64,000 bases of DNA from Spirosoma rigui (GCF_002067135.1 NZ_CP020105.1:4588001-4652000); one strand, 5' to 3'. Shown: positions 1 to 9,310, counted from the first letter of the stretch. The notes: generated from the letters alone by a model not told the origin. A program made the numbers and translations.

Positions 1-122
1 GGTCGGACCCGCCGGCAAAGATCAGCAATTACCCTGATTATCATCAGCTTCCGCTTTCATCACGGCGCTACTTTTACCCGGCAGCGTATCCTGCCTTTCT
101 CACACCAACCACCCGATCTATC

Positions 123-2543
123 ATGCAACCACTATGTATTCTCCCCGCGCGCCCGGCGCATGTAGCCTATTTTTCTTGTCTGCTTCCCGCTCTGCTACTG
201 CTGTGGGCAGGACTCATTACGCCCCTGTCGGCGCAAACGCAACGGTGGCCCGTAACCCTGGGCGGTACCGACAAAGACTCCACGACGGCCATGATCGCCA
301 CCCCCGACGGCGGGTACATTGTAGCGGGCAGTACAGCCTCCGGTAACGGGGCCGTAACGGATTACAAAGGCGGGAAACACGACGCCTGGCTCGTTAAGCT
401 CGACCGGTCAGGCGATGTCGTCTGGAAAAAAACCCTCGGTGGTACGGGCGACGATCAGGCGACCGCTCTGGCCCCGAGCCCCGATGGGGGATTTGTCGTA
501 ACCGGAATCAGCACCTCACGGGATGGTGATATGGCCGACCTTGACCGAAGCTGGCCGGGTGGTTACGACTATATATGGGTGTTCAAACTCAACGGCGTGG
601 GCGAGATCGTCTGGAAACAGGCTAAGGGCCTGGACAAAGGGCTGTATGCCACCGCAATCACGGCAGCTCCGGGCGGTGGCTATACCCTAGCCGGCTATTA
701 TTACTTCTTCATCACCAAGTCCAGCGGTAACTTTTTCTATGTGCTTAACCTGTCGGAAGATGGGACGATAAACTGGGACACGTATTTCGGGGGGCGCAAC
801 GGCGACGATCGGTTATACGCCCTTACGGCTACCACCGATGGCGGCTACGTACTGGCCGGAAAAAGTTCGTCACCATTTCTGGCGTTTAGCTACCTGCCCG
901 AGCCAGTCGACTTTGTAACAAATCACAACAGCTATTCCACCTACGATGCCTTCGTGATCAAACTCAATCACGAAGGACGGCGGGTTTGGTACCGGTTTCT
1001 GGGAGGCAGTGGGCTGGACTACGCCAATGCCATTACCGCCACCCCCGACGGTGGGTTCCTGATGGCGGGCTATACGGCCTCTACCGATGGAGACGTATCG
1101 ATCAACCACGGGGGTGGCGATGCCTGGCTGGTGAAGCTGACCAGTGCCGGGGCCGTAAGCTGGCAAAAAACCGTGGGCGACAGCGGACCCGACAACGCTT
1201 ACGCCGTTCAGCCCACGACCGACGGGGGGTATGTTGTTACCGGTACCTCGACGGCCAATAAAGCAGCCGTTCAGTTCTTTGCCGATATGTGGCTGTTTAA
1301 AGTAAATAGCCTGGGCGGGGTTGTCTGGCAGCGTTTCTTCGACCGATACGGGCGAAATGAAGGGCGGGCCATAGCTACGTCGCCCGACGGTTCCTACATC
1401 GTGGCGGGCTACACCTACCTGATCAGCGGTGGTCTGAACGGTCCGCGCGACAACGGCGACTTTGTGATCGCAAAATTTTACCCCCCGCAGCCGCTTACGA
1501 TTACCGAACCTGCCTACTTCTGCTCCGAACGACGAATTCTCTTTGGTCTCAGCGGGGGCGATGGGTCGCCCATCACCGCCACCATGCCCGGTGTTATGCG
1601 TTTTTCGCCCCAAAGCCTGGGTGGGTATGTTCAGGATGAACTACTCAATAATCCCAGACCCATTTTATTCACCGTTACCCAGAACGACCAGACGGTAAGC
1701 TATTTTTTCGACTTCGCCGGGTACTATACCCGCTACTGCGATCACAACCCGCAACGGTACCGCCCGCTGCTTATGTATCCACCCACCTACGACTGCCTGA
1801 CCGGGGCTATTACGTTCAACACAACGGGGGGTACCGGTTCGCCAATCACCTACCTCGCACCAGGTATAACCCGCTCGTCGCTCAGCAGCCATACCGGTGT
1901 TGTAGAGCAGGAACTGCGTAACGATCCTAAACCCATTCCTATTTCGGCCATGCAGGATGGCGTAACGGTTACCTACACCGTCGACCTGGAAGCACTGTGC
2001 AGCGGTCGGGCGCCGTTAGTCCTCCTGGCTCCCGACTACCGGTGCGCAACCGGGGCTATTCACTTCAACACCACGGGTGGCGATGGCTCTCCCGTTGATT
2101 TTGCCGCGCCGGGTATCACCGGCTGGACAACCAACCCCGACCAGTTTGTCGATGTTGAAAGCCGTACGGCTGGCGATGTGCAGCCGTTTACGTTGATGGC
2201 CCGCCAGCGGGGGATAACGGTTTATTACGTCTGGAATCTGAAAATGGCGTGCGGACGCGCCCGTATCGGGACGGCTGAATCCGCGCGCCCCACCCTGCAG
2301 GTCACCGTACTCGGCAACCCCGTCTATGGACAGTCGGTCGATATTACTATCGACGGTGCAGCCCAACGGACGGTTAGTATAAGCATCACAGACCTGCGGG
2401 GACGGCTCGTACACCAGCAAACGATCGGGCAGGCAGCAGCCGTCGAGCGGGTCAGCCTGCCCCTTCCCACGAGTCAGGGTATCCTGGTACTGACCGTCAG
2501 CACTGCCGATCAGCGAAGCCAATTAACCCTGCTGAAACCCTGA
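123..2543 (+). CDS. Large secreted repeat protein with T9SS C-terminal sorting domain
   Basis: Secreted or cell-surface protein of 806 aa. A long signal peptide ends near residue 38 (hydrophobic core, then LSAQ). Residues about 40-465 hold seven repeats of roughly 55-60 aa with the pattern GG..D.A.A...PDGGY.VAG, each followed by a W-x-K/R-type strand, which suggests a beta-propeller or solenoid. Residues about 470-715 hold three further repeats of roughly 80 aa, each with a GG(D/T)GSPI...PG(I/V) core and paired cysteines. The last ~85 residues end in a beta-rich domain with a DLRGRLV-type core, typical of the type A T9SS sorting domain (Por secretion tail), so export by T9SS is expected. No catalytic motif is visible; adhesin or structural roles are possible. 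It is monocistronic and convergent with the next gene. Confidence 0.88.
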   Translation: MQPLCILPARPAHVAYFSCLLPALLLLWAGLITPLSAQTQRWPVTLGGTDKDSTTAMIATPDGGYIVAGSTASGNGAVTDYKGGKHDAWLVKLDRSGDVVWKKTLGGTGDDQATALAPSPDGGFVVTGISTSRDGDMADLDRSWPGGYDYIWVFKLNGVGEIVWKQAKGLDKGLYATAITAAPGGGYTLAGYYYFFITKSSGNFFYVLNLSEDGTINWDTYFGGRNGDDRLYALTATTDGGYVLAGKSSSPFLAFSYLPEPVDFVTNHNSYSTYDAFVIKLNHEGRRVWYRFLGGSGLDYANAITATPDGGFLMAGYTASTDGDVSINHGGGDAWLVKLTSAGAVSWQKTVGDSGPDNAYAVQPTTDGGYVVTGTSTANKAAVQFFADMWLFKVNSLGGVVWQRFFDRYGRNEGRAIATSPDGSYIVAGYTYLISGGLNGPRDNGDFVIAKFYPPQPLTITEPAYFCSERRILFGLSGGDGSPITATMPGVMRFSPQSLGGYVQDELLNNPRPILFTVTQNDQTVSYFFDFAGYYTRYCDHNPQRYRPLLMYPPTYDCLTGAITFNTTGGTGSPITYLAPGITRSSLSSHTGVVEQELRNDPKPIPISAMQDGVTVTYTVDLEALCSGRAPLVLLAPDYRCATGAIHFNTTGGDGSPVDFAAPGITGWTTNPDQFVDVESRTAGDVQPFTLMARQRGITVYYVWNLKMACGRARIGTAESARPTLQVTVLGNPVYGQSVDITIDGAAQRTVSISITDLRGRLVHQQTIGQAAAVERVSLPLPTSQGILVLTVSTADQRSQLTLLKP

Positions 2544-2590
2544 CCGGCCAATTGGGCACACGGGTGTAGCCGGCCTAACAGCTCAGTCAC

Positions 2591-3373
2591 TTACGGCTGT
2601 TTGGATACCAGGGTCTGTGCGGACGTTCGCATGGGACGTGCGTAGCGAACGGGGCGGGATGATATCGCCTGGGGCTGTTTGAGAGACTGGCCCGTTGACC
2701 GTAGCCGGATTGCGTCGAGTTGTATCGACCGATCGGTGGCGCTCACCTGCACGCCCTGAATAACCTTCGTTTCGTATCCCAGTCCGGTAATGGTCAGCGT
2801 ATACGTATCAGCCGGCACCTGATCGAACAGGAAAAAGCCCTGATCACTCCCCGACTCCCGCCTGACCGCCGTTCGGCGTTTGTTGACCAGGCTCATGGAC
2901 ATGAGTGGCAGCGGCCGGCCACTGGCGGAGTCAATGACGGTGCCCTTCACCCGGCCCAGTACCGCTTGTGGCCGGGCCTGAGCAACGTGACTGGATCTCA
3001 ACCGGATGGTGTCGAGCTGGATGGACAAGCCCGCCGATTTAACCCTGATGGGACCAACGGTCTGGGCCTGGTAACCTGCGCCCGCTACGGTCACGATGTA
3101 GGTATCGGGAGGAACCTGACCAAGCGCAACAACGCCCGCTTCGTTTCCCGTTCCCCGAACCAGTACGGTTTTCTTCTTATTCAGCAAGCTCATCGACACG
3201 AGCGGTACAGGTTGACTGCTGGCCGAATCCAGGATGATGCCCTGCACCTGACTAAATGCCGTTTGGGGCAGCGTTTGCGCGCTGGTCCGGGTTGTACCCA
3301 GTCCGGTAGCCGTCAGCAGCATCGTCATAACCACCAACTTGTTCGCTGCATGTAATGGAATATACGCCCTCAT
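2591..3373 (-). CDS. Secreted protein with two tandem carboxypeptidase-regulatory-like domains
   Basis: Predicted 260-aa exported protein. I start at the ATG giving MRAYIPLH; the frame stays open to a GTG eight codons upstream. The signal peptide ends about residue 33 (TSAQ). The mature part is two copies of a ~90-aa domain that begins with (V/K)(Q/G)GTVIDSAS..PLP and ends with SIQLD.IRLRS, the fold used as a peptidase-regulatory or transthyretin-like domain in SusC N-termini. The two copies align over their full length, so they arose by internal duplication. There is no barrel or protease domain, which is unusual because this module normally precedes a larger protein. It may be a stand-alone periplasmic binding or adaptor module. 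Function unknown. Confidence 0.75.
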   Translation of the reverse strand: MRAYIPLHAANKLVVMTMLLTATGLGTTRTSAQTLPQTAFSQVQGIILDSASSQPVPLVSMSLLNKKKTVLVRGTGNEAGVVALGQVPPDTYIVTVAGAGYQAQTVGPIRVKSAGLSIQLDTIRLRSSHVAQARPQAVLGRVKGTVIDSASGRPLPLMSMSLVNKRRTAVRRESGSDQGFFLFDQVPADTYTLTITGLGYETKVIQGVQVSATDRSIQLDAIRLRSTGQSLKQPQAISSRPVRYARPMRTSAQTLVSKQP

Positions 3374-3631
3374 ACGCTTAAAACTAGCAAAACTCACGGT
3401 TGATACTATTTGTTGATTTAGCCGGTAGAGTATTTAGATCAACCCGGCAAACCAGTAGTGTATTTAGGCTATTTCATACGCAAAACGCGTACCACAAGTT
3501 ACCGATATATATTTTTTATACCATAATCGAATAAAATTACCACCAAAACACAAAATAGGTAATACAGACCTTTCTATGCCACTACGCCAACGGCGTGCAT
3601 GGGAAGGTCCAGTCACGAACAAACACCCGCG

Positions 3632-4588
3632 TTAAACCATCGTCCCGGCGGGTTGAGTGCATCGCCGGATATCTTCGGCAATCATGTCCCGGTTCATCCA
3701 TGCCACCGCTTTAGACCCGTTGGCAACGGCCAGCGCCACCTGCCGGAAGGGATTGGTTATGTCCCCGGCGGCAAACACCCCCGCTACGTTCGTCTGGCCA
3801 AACTCGGTCGCCTGAATCAATCCGTTTTCCGTCAGGGCACAGCCTAGCTGGGCAGCAAGGTCGGTGTGGTGACGGAAGGGAACGCGCGAGAACAGAGCCG
3901 TCGGGTGAACGCACGTGCCATCGGTGAACCGCAGGGCGGTCAGCATCCCATCGGTATGATCAATAGCCGCCACGGGCTGTTCAACGACCGCTATCCGAAG
4001 CTGGTCCAGCAGCTGCCGCTGGTCGGAGGTCAGCGTAGACGGGCCATTGGTATAGACCGTAAGCCGGGAAGTCCACTGCTGAAGAAGTGTCGCCATTTCG
4101 TAGCCAGTCTCGCCATTCGCCAGGATACCCAGCGGCTGGCTGTGAACTTCGTAGCCGTGACAATAGGGACAGTGAAGTACCGACCGGCCCCAGCATTCGG
4201 CAAAGCCCGGCAGGTCAGGCATCACGTCCCTAATGCCCGTTGCCAGCAGCACCTTCCGTCCCGTGAACGTTGCGCGTTCTGCCCCGGCCGCCAGCTCGGC
4301 TGTCACGCCGAAACCGCCCGCCACGGGCCCGGCCGTAACGACGTTGCCCGTGAGCAGTTCAACCGTCGGGTACTGACCGAGCTGCTCGCGGGCAACGGCC
4401 CTAAGCGCCGACGGGGCCTGTCCGTCGCGGGTCAGAAAGCCGTGCGAATGGGGTGTCTGCCGGTTACAGGGCTGCCCCGCGTCAATGACCAGTACCCGGC
4501 GCAGGGAGCGCGCCAGTTGCAGGGCGGCACTAAGGCCGGCGTAGCTGCCGCCAATTATGAGCACATCATAGTCGTGTTCTACCATCAT
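3632..4588 (-). CDS. Thioredoxin-reductase-like FAD/NAD(P) oxidoreductase
   Basis: Cytoplasmic flavoprotein of 318 aa in the TrxB-like pyridine nucleotide-disulfide oxidoreductase family. The N-terminal FAD-binding motif is GGSYAG (residues 13-18), the redox-active pair lies in CPYC (C140 and C143), and the C-terminal FAD motif GDITNPF is near residue 273. Classic TrxB has CATC; CPYC followed by HGYE marks the group of small reductases found next to regulators or metal genes rather than the housekeeping enzyme. It probably reduces a small-molecule or protein disulfide with NAD(P)H; the partner is unknown. It lies 64 nt downstream of the MerC-like gene on the same strand and may be co-transcribed with it. 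Confidence 0.85.
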   Translation of the reverse strand: MMVEHDYDVLIIGGSYAGLSAALQLARSLRRVLVIDAGQPCNRQTPHSHGFLTRDGQAPSALRAVAREQLGQYPTVELLTGNVVTAGPVAGGFGVTAELAAGAERATFTGRKVLLATGIRDVMPDLPGFAECWGRSVLHCPYCHGYEVHSQPLGILANGETGYEMATLLQQWTSRLTVYTNGPSTLTSDQRQLLDQLRIAVVEQPVAAIDHTDGMLTALRFTDGTCVHPTALFSRVPFRHHTDLAAQLGCALTENGLIQATEFGQTNVAGVFAAGDITNPFRQVALAVANGSKAVAWMNRDMIAEDIRRCTQPAGTMV

Positions 4589-4652
4589 GGTGTTTTTGCG
4601 TTGATTTGTTTGTTACACCCGATCAGACCTGTTCTGGCGGGGTTGGAGGTGG

Positions 4653-5021
4653 TTAGTGGGTATGCCGGCGGATGTTGAGTACGTGCGTCACCACGAGTCC
4701 CAGCGAAGCCGCGTAAGCCAGGTACGCAAATCGGGCATCCAGCTTTTCGAGCAGCAAGCCAATGGTGAACAGCGTCAGGCATAGCCAGAGTGAACGGGCC
4801 AGCCGGCGCGATGTATGCCGGCTCGCCGACCAGACGGCCATGATGTTAATGGCGATAAACAGGTAATCGAGGCTCAAAAATCCGGTCCGGAGGGAGTCAT
4901 TCCGGAGTAACGTTGAGGTCATCACCAGCACGGGTGTGATCAGGCAGTGGATGATACAACCAATCGAACCCAGGATCCCCAGGTAGTCAGCTTTGGCTTG
5001 GACACGTAGTGAATTCAGCAT
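4653..5021 (-). CDS. MerC-domain membrane protein
   Basis: Inner-membrane protein of 122 aa with four hydrophobic segments. I start at the ATG at 5021; the open frame continues 40 codons further upstream, but that stretch runs through the promoter and terminator hairpin and is not protein-like. The first helix has GCIIHC, the GC..HC pair typical of MerC-family proteins, which bind or move Hg(II) in mer operons. In Bacteroidota many MerC-like proteins sit outside mer operons near metal regulators, so zinc or another soft metal is as likely as mercury. No merA, merP or merT gene is nearby. The promoter holds a perfect palindrome (5063-5077), so metal-responsive control by a Fur-family protein is plausible but inferred. 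Confidence 0.8.
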   Translation of the reverse strand: MLNSLRVQAKADYLGILGSIGCIIHCLITPVLVMTSTLLRNDSLRTGFLSLDYLFIAINIMAVWSASRHTSRRLARSLWLCLTLFTIGLLLEKLDARFAYLAYAASLGLVVTHVLNIRRHTH

Positions 5022-5062
5022 GACACAATGAACGGGCAGGTATTGCCTGCCGGCAAAATAAA

Positions 5063-5083
5063 TGCAACAATGTTGCAAATATA
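5063..5083 (-). promoter_or_regulatory. Perfect 7-1-7 palindrome overlapping a -7 promoter element
   Basis: Positions 5063-5077 read TGCAACA-A-TGTTGCA, a perfect 15-bp dyad. On the minus strand a TATATTTG element (5076-5083) matches the Bacteroidota -7 consensus TAnnTTTG, with TTG about 20 nt upstream (5104-5106). The dyad overlaps the downstream end of the -7 box, 42 nt before the MerC-like start, so a bound repressor would block transcription. The 7-1-7 geometry fits Fur-family regulators such as Zur; the identity of the regulator is inference. Confidence 0.6.
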
Positions 5084-5171
5084 ACAAAAAACACGAATCG
5101 CCCCAATCCGCCTGGCCATTCGTAGCTGCGCTGTTGCGCACTAACGGTCAGCCGGATTGGGGCGATTCGTG
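5084..5171 (-). terminator. Rho-independent terminator of the TonB-type receptor gene
   Basis: Arms 5092-5110 and 5153-5171 form a perfect 19-bp stem. It extends inward about seven more pairs with one mismatch and one G-T pair. On the minus strand the stem is followed by TTTTTTG (about 5085-5091). It starts 32 nt after the receptor stop codon and separates that gene from the MerC-like promoter. Confidence 0.75.
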
Positions 5172-5202
5172 CAGACGGGCTGCCCGCCTTACCGGGGATA
5201 CC

Positions 5203-7650
5203 TCATCGGTTTCCGGCGTCGTCGTTGCGGATTTTGCGGCTTTCCCTGCCGCCCGCGCTCATCTGGCCGAACCGCCACTCGAAGGCGAGCCGGACGGAGC
5301 GGCTGACGAAGAACGAACGGGTATCCGACTCAAAGCTGGGTGCCGACTGCCGGAAGTGCTGGCTTACGCCCCGGTTGAACGGATTGTTGACGCCGAGGGT
5401 CAGACTGGCCTTTTTATCCAGCATCTCCCGCTTCAGCGCGAACCCATACCAGTAGAATGGCGTGCTCTTTCCCTGCAGGCTGATCCAGCCCGAGTTCATA
5501 TTCGCGTTGGTCTGGAAGGTGTAGTTATGCGGCATCTTGTAGGTACTGCTGATGTTAAAATTGCCCACCAGGCCGCTGTTGCCTTGGTTCAGCATGGGGC
5601 TGCTCAGGTCGACATACCGCAGGTCGATCCCTCCGTTCAGCGTCCAGGTCTTGGTCGCCTGGCCCGACAGGTTCATGTTCATACCGTAGGCAACACGCCG
5701 GGCAATGTTCTGGGGCCTGCTCAGCGAAACGCCTGCTTCATCGACCGTCCGGACGTATTCAATGGCGTTGTTGGTCATGCGCCAGTAGAAAGCGGTATTA
5801 ACCGATAGGCCCCCTTTGGTCGTTACGCTATGGCCCAACTCGATGGCGTGGTTCAGTTCCGGGTTCAGGTAGGGATTACCGGTTTGCAGGTTGCGCGGGT
5901 CGCTGGCGTTGAGCCAGGGGTTCAGGTACCAGAGCTGGGGCCGCTGAATCCGCTGCGTATAGCTTGCTTTGAGGGTGTGCAACCCGATTCCTTTCGACAG
6001 CGTGACACTAGGAATCAGGTTCGCGTACTGGTTCGCCAAGGTCGTCTGGGTCGTCAGGAAGTTCCCGTCGATCGTGGTGCGCTCATACCGGGCACCCAGG
6101 TTCAGGTTCCATTTCCGCCTGGCTTCGACCCGGATAGCGGTGTACCCCGCTACAATCTGCTGGTTGTAGTCGAAATCGTTCGACTGGCCCGGATCGGGCA
6201 GCAGGGGCGACTGACCATCGAGCGACTGCTCCACGCGGTATTCGCTGCCGATGTCCCGCCGGATGGCTTTCAATCCCATTTCCAGCTTAAACTGGGTTGT
6301 ATCCCGGCCCGTCCGGATCAGGAACGGATGGGTATAATCGGCCTGCAGGGTATACTCTTTGTTGCGGCTGTAGTTGGTGCTGTGCTGGCGAAAGCTCAAC
6401 TGCTCAACCTCATCCAGCGTGTAGCGGTTGGTGGTGTAAAAATAGTTGTCGGGCATCCGGCTGAACTGGGTCAGCAGCGTGAACTCCCGCTCCGACGTTA
6501 CCCCCACGGGTTTGCGAAATGTTTTGGTGTAACCCAGGTCGAACTGGCTGTTACCGTAGGGATTGCTCAGCTGGATATCATTGCGGAAATACTGAAGCGG
6601 ATTACCGGCCGGATCGGTCAGGCGGTTGATGACCGTACTGTTGTTGGGATACGAGCCGCCCCAGGCATTGGCCGAAAAATTAATCCGGCTGGTCGAGTCG
6701 GGGTCGTAGTCGAGGCTGAACTCACCGTAGCCACCGGTACCCGTGTTGTCGCTGGCGCTGCGCTGCGCGAGGTAGTTCAGCGGCTGCCCGTCGAGGAGAG
6801 TGGTGCGCGTCGTTTGGGCTTCCCGCACCTGCCGGAACTGGTAGCCGTTGGCCGAAAGGGAAACACCCAGCTTCCTGGTCTTTGCCGACAGCTTCGTGTT
6901 GGTGCTCCGGTTGAGATTTCCCAGCGATGCCATGACTGATCCGTTGAATCCCTGCAGGGCTTTTTTGGTGATGATATTGATCACCCCGGCAGCCCCTTCG
7001 GCGTCGTATTTAGCACCCGGACTGGTGATCACCTCTACCGATTTGATGTTATCGGCGGGCATTTGCCGGAGCGCATCGGCCAGGTTACGGGCCATCATGG
7101 CCGACGGCTTACCGTTGATGAGTATACGTATGTTGCTGTTGCCCCGCATCTGCACATTACCGTCGAGGTCCAGACTCAGCGACGGCACCTTTCGCAGAAC
7201 ATCGGCTGCCGATCCGCCCACGTTCGATACGTCTTTCTCGGCGTTGTACACCAGTTTGTCGCCCTTCTCTTCAATCAGCGCTTTCTGAGCCGCCACGGTC
7301 ACTTCGCCCAGCGTCCGGCTTTCGGACCGTAGTGGTATGGCGCCCACCACCGCTGCCGGCTGATCGGCCGACAGGGTGACGGACTGGTTTCGGGAGCGGT
7401 AACCCACCGACGAGAGCGTGAGGGTATAGTTGCCCAGGGCGAGCGAGGGCAGGCGGAACGCACCGGCGCTGTCGGTGGTGGTGCCGGCCAGCAAGGCGTC
7501 GGCATTCCGGACCGCTACGGTGGCGAAGGGAACGGGCTGGCGGGTTGCCGAGTCGATGAGCGACCCGCTGATAACACCCGGATTGGCGGATTGGGCAAGA
7601 GCTTCCCCAACCCATAGCGCCAGAGCGGCTACGGACAACATGAATTTCAT
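5203..7650 (-). CDS. Outer-membrane beta-barrel receptor, TonB-dependent type
   Basis: 815-aa outer-membrane protein. A signal peptide (about 1-19, ending ALAQ) is followed by a carboxypeptidase-regulatory-like domain (about 26-110: GSLIDSATRQPVPFA) and a plug-like region with SVEVITSPGAKYDAEGAAG, which resembles the TonB plug (about 130-235). The rest is a C-terminal barrel of the 'outer membrane beta-barrel family' (OMP_b-brl_3 type) ending in aromatic strands. It lacks a SusD partner, so it is not a standard SusC. The ligand is unknown; siderophore, metal or peptide uptake are all possible. It lies 156 nt downstream of an ECF sigma operon on the same strand and could belong to that regulon. 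Confidence 0.87.
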   Translation of the reverse strand: MKFMLSVAALALWVGEALAQSANPGVISGSLIDSATRQPVPFATVAVRNADALLAGTTTDSAGAFRLPSLALGNYTLTLSSVGYRSRNQSVTLSADQPAAVVGAIPLRSESRTLGEVTVAAQKALIEEKGDKLVYNAEKDVSNVGGSAADVLRKVPSLSLDLDGNVQMRGNSNIRILINGKPSAMMARNLADALRQMPADNIKSVEVITSPGAKYDAEGAAGVINIITKKALQGFNGSVMASLGNLNRSTNTKLSAKTRKLGVSLSANGYQFRQVREAQTTRTTLLDGQPLNYLAQRSASDNTGTGGYGEFSLDYDPDSTSRINFSANAWGGSYPNNSTVINRLTDPAGNPLQYFRNDIQLSNPYGNSQFDLGYTKTFRKPVGVTSEREFTLLTQFSRMPDNYFYTTNRYTLDEVEQLSFRQHSTNYSRNKEYTLQADYTHPFLIRTGRDTTQFKLEMGLKAIRRDIGSEYRVEQSLDGQSPLLPDPGQSNDFDYNQQIVAGYTAIRVEARRKWNLNLGARYERTTIDGNFLTTQTTLANQYANLIPSVTLSKGIGLHTLKASYTQRIQRPQLWYLNPWLNASDPRNLQTGNPYLNPELNHAIELGHSVTTKGGLSVNTAFYWRMTNNAIEYVRTVDEAGVSLSRPQNIARRVAYGMNMNLSGQATKTWTLNGGIDLRYVDLSSPMLNQGNSGLVGNFNISSTYKMPHNYTFQTNANMNSGWISLQGKSTPFYWYGFALKREMLDKKASLTLGVNNPFNRGVSQHFRQSAPSFESDTRSFFVSRSVRLAFEWRFGQMSAGGRESRKIRNDDAGNR

Positions 7651-7806
7651 AAAAAGGCTGAAAATGGTTGTTAATCGGGCTGGAAGGGAGCAGACCAGGG
7701 CCAGCCTTGCTTACGAGGAGAGGCTGGGGCGGTGGCTTTTTCAGCGGTTTTATCTAAGGAGTTGATAAAACCGGAAGTGTTGCAGCGAGCTGGTGTTTTC
7801 GCCGAA

Positions 7807-8502
7807 TTATTTTTCTTTTCGCAGGTAAATATGGTTACTGATCGACTCCAGCCGCAGGTTTGGCCCGCCACTGAGTACAGTGCCCTGCAGTAGATAACCC
7901 ACCAGCGGGTTCTTCTCGCGCTTGCCATTAAAGTCGATGGGCAGATCTGAATAGACTTCGCCGGTGACCGTTTTCATGGCGACGGTAGCGCCTTTGGTGC
8001 CCGGCCAGCTCATGTCGACGTAGCCGCTGATGGACTTGGCCCATACCGGACTGCTGGCCCCCTGGATGTCGATGTTCGCACTGATTGTTTCGACGCGCAG
8101 GGACGCTTTGCGGGGCAGGTAGATCTCGTAATTGATCGTGCTGCATACGGCAAAGGAACTGCCATCGCGCTCCGTTTGCCAGGTCGACTTTCTGTCGGGG
8201 CAGTCCTCGGCTTTTCCCTGCCGGATCAGTTCCTTGTCGAAGTCGGTATTGACGCTAACGGCCGCCGGGGTCGATGCCGTTTCAACCCGTAAGGCTTCGT
8301 TGAGCTTCCCGCTGTTTATCGTTGCCGAAATTCGGACCGAAACGTCGGCTTTGTCCCAGTAGCGAACCCGGATGTCGTCGCCAAATTTCAGGTTCAGGTG
8401 CACGGCCTGACCGTCTGACAGCGGTAAGGTTTTGGTAATGATTTTCTGCGGGAAAGCGGGTTTCGCCAGCAGCAGCAGGAACAGCAACAGGGTATTTTTC
8501 AT
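7807..8502 (-). CDS. Exported DUF4097-like protein
   Basis: 231-aa predicted exported protein. I start at the ATG giving MKNTLLLFLLLL; the frame upstream of it runs into the preceding gene. A signal peptide ends about residue 18 (AFPQ). The body is beta-strand rich with stepwise motifs (RVETISANIDIQG, KSISGYVDMS, MKTVTGEVYSDLPIDF, LESISNHIYLRK), the right-handed beta-helix pattern of DUF4097 'adhesin-like' proteins. It is the last gene of the four-gene sigma operon, 31 nt after the larger DUF4097 paralogue, and ends in the same (I)(F/Y)(I/L)RK tail. Function is not established; a cell-envelope target of the sigma/anti-sigma pair is the inferred context. Confidence 0.8.
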   Translation of the reverse strand: MKNTLLLFLLLLAKPAFPQKIITKTLPLSDGQAVHLNLKFGDDIRVRYWDKADVSVRISATINSGKLNEALRVETASTPAAVSVNTDFDKELIRQGKAEDCPDRKSTWQTERDGSSFAVCSTINYEIYLPRKASLRVETISANIDIQGASSPVWAKSISGYVDMSWPGTKGATVAMKTVTGEVYSDLPIDFNGKREKNPLVGYLLQGTVLSGGPNLRLESISNHIYLRKEK

Positions 8503-8533
8503 GGCAGAAGAAGGGAAAGGTGAACGGGTGACA

Positions 8534-9310
8534 TTATTTCTGTTTGCGGATGAAGATGTCGCTGCTGATCGTTTTGAGCTGCAGGTCGACCCCACCCCCG
8601 TTGGTGGTTCCGTTGATGGCGTGACCACCACCCATGCGCGTCAGGCCGTCTTTTTTGGTGAGACCCAGGTCAAAATCGGTGTACATCTCTCCGGTAATCG
8701 AGCTGAGTTTCAGGGTAGCTTTGGCCGTAGCGGGCAGCGTCACGTCAATGGCCCCGCTAATGGTCGAGATGGCGGTAGGCTTACTCTGGTTGAGCGTTGA
8801 ATAAACGATTTTCACTTCGCCATTGGTCGTGTTGGCCACCACCGGTCCCGTCACGTTCAGCAGGCTGATTCCACCATTCTTCGTGCGAATCTCCAGGTCG
8901 CCCTCCACATTCTGAACCGTTACGTCGCCACTGCCCCAATTGGTCTGTTCATACAGGATGGCGGCTTTATTGGGTACGCGGATCGTATAGGGCATGTTTT
9001 TGCGCGAGGCTTTCTCGATGCGGATCCCGCCAGTCTCCGGCGTTACGGCCAGCCCGAGCCCGGTATTATCGACGGCGGAATTGTACAGCGGACGCAGCCC
9101 CTTGGCCCGTTCGGGAATGGGCTCCATTTTGGCCGTGGTCTGAACGATCACTTCATTGCCGTTGTAGCCTTCGATTTTCAGGTTCGTGGCATCGAGCATG
9201 ATCGTTATTTTCTGGTCACCGTTGTTGACCAGTTTCGTTTTGTACTCCTGGGCAAACAGCACAGTCCATTGGCATAGGCATCCGATGCCTACTAACAGCA
9301 TTTTTCTCAT
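8534..9310 (-). CDS. Exported DUF4097 family protein
   Basis: 258 aa with a signal peptide (about 1-20, ending LFAQ). Residues 100-255 show short repeated strands (GDVTVQNVEGDLEIRTKNG, NTTNGEVKIVYS, STISGAIDVTLP, SSITGEMYTDFDLG, KTISSDIFIRKQ), diagnostic of DUF4097, which is predicted to form a parallel beta-helix. DUF4097 proteins in Bacteroidota are commonly encoded with ECF sigma and anti-sigma genes, as here. It may act as an exported sensor or surface component; there is no enzymatic motif. It is preceded by the HEAT-repeat anti-sigma candidate (27-nt gap) and followed by a shorter paralogue. Confidence 0.87.
   Translation of the reverse strand: MRKMLLVGIGCLCQWTVLFAQEYKTKLVNNGDQKITIMLDATNLKIEGYNGNEVIVQTTAKMEPIPERAKGLRPLYNSAVDNTGLGLAVTPETGGIRIEKASRKNMPYTIRVPNKAAILYEQTNWGSGDVTVQNVEGDLEIRTKNGGISLLNVTGPVVANTTNGEVKIVYSTLNQSKPTAISTISGAIDVTLPATAKATLKLSSITGEMYTDFDLGLTKKDGLTRMGGGHAINGTTNGGGVDLQLKTISSDIFIRKQK

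Noticed and set aside
870..1613. Long minus-strand open frame (247 codons) inside the T9SS protein gene
   Set aside because: It is antisense to a gene with clear domains and repeats; long antisense frames are expected in GC-rich coding DNA.
2543..2591. Small hairpin between the first two convergent genes
   Set aside because: The stem is short (GGC.ACAC/GTGT.GCC) with a bulge and no U-tract, so it is too weak to call.
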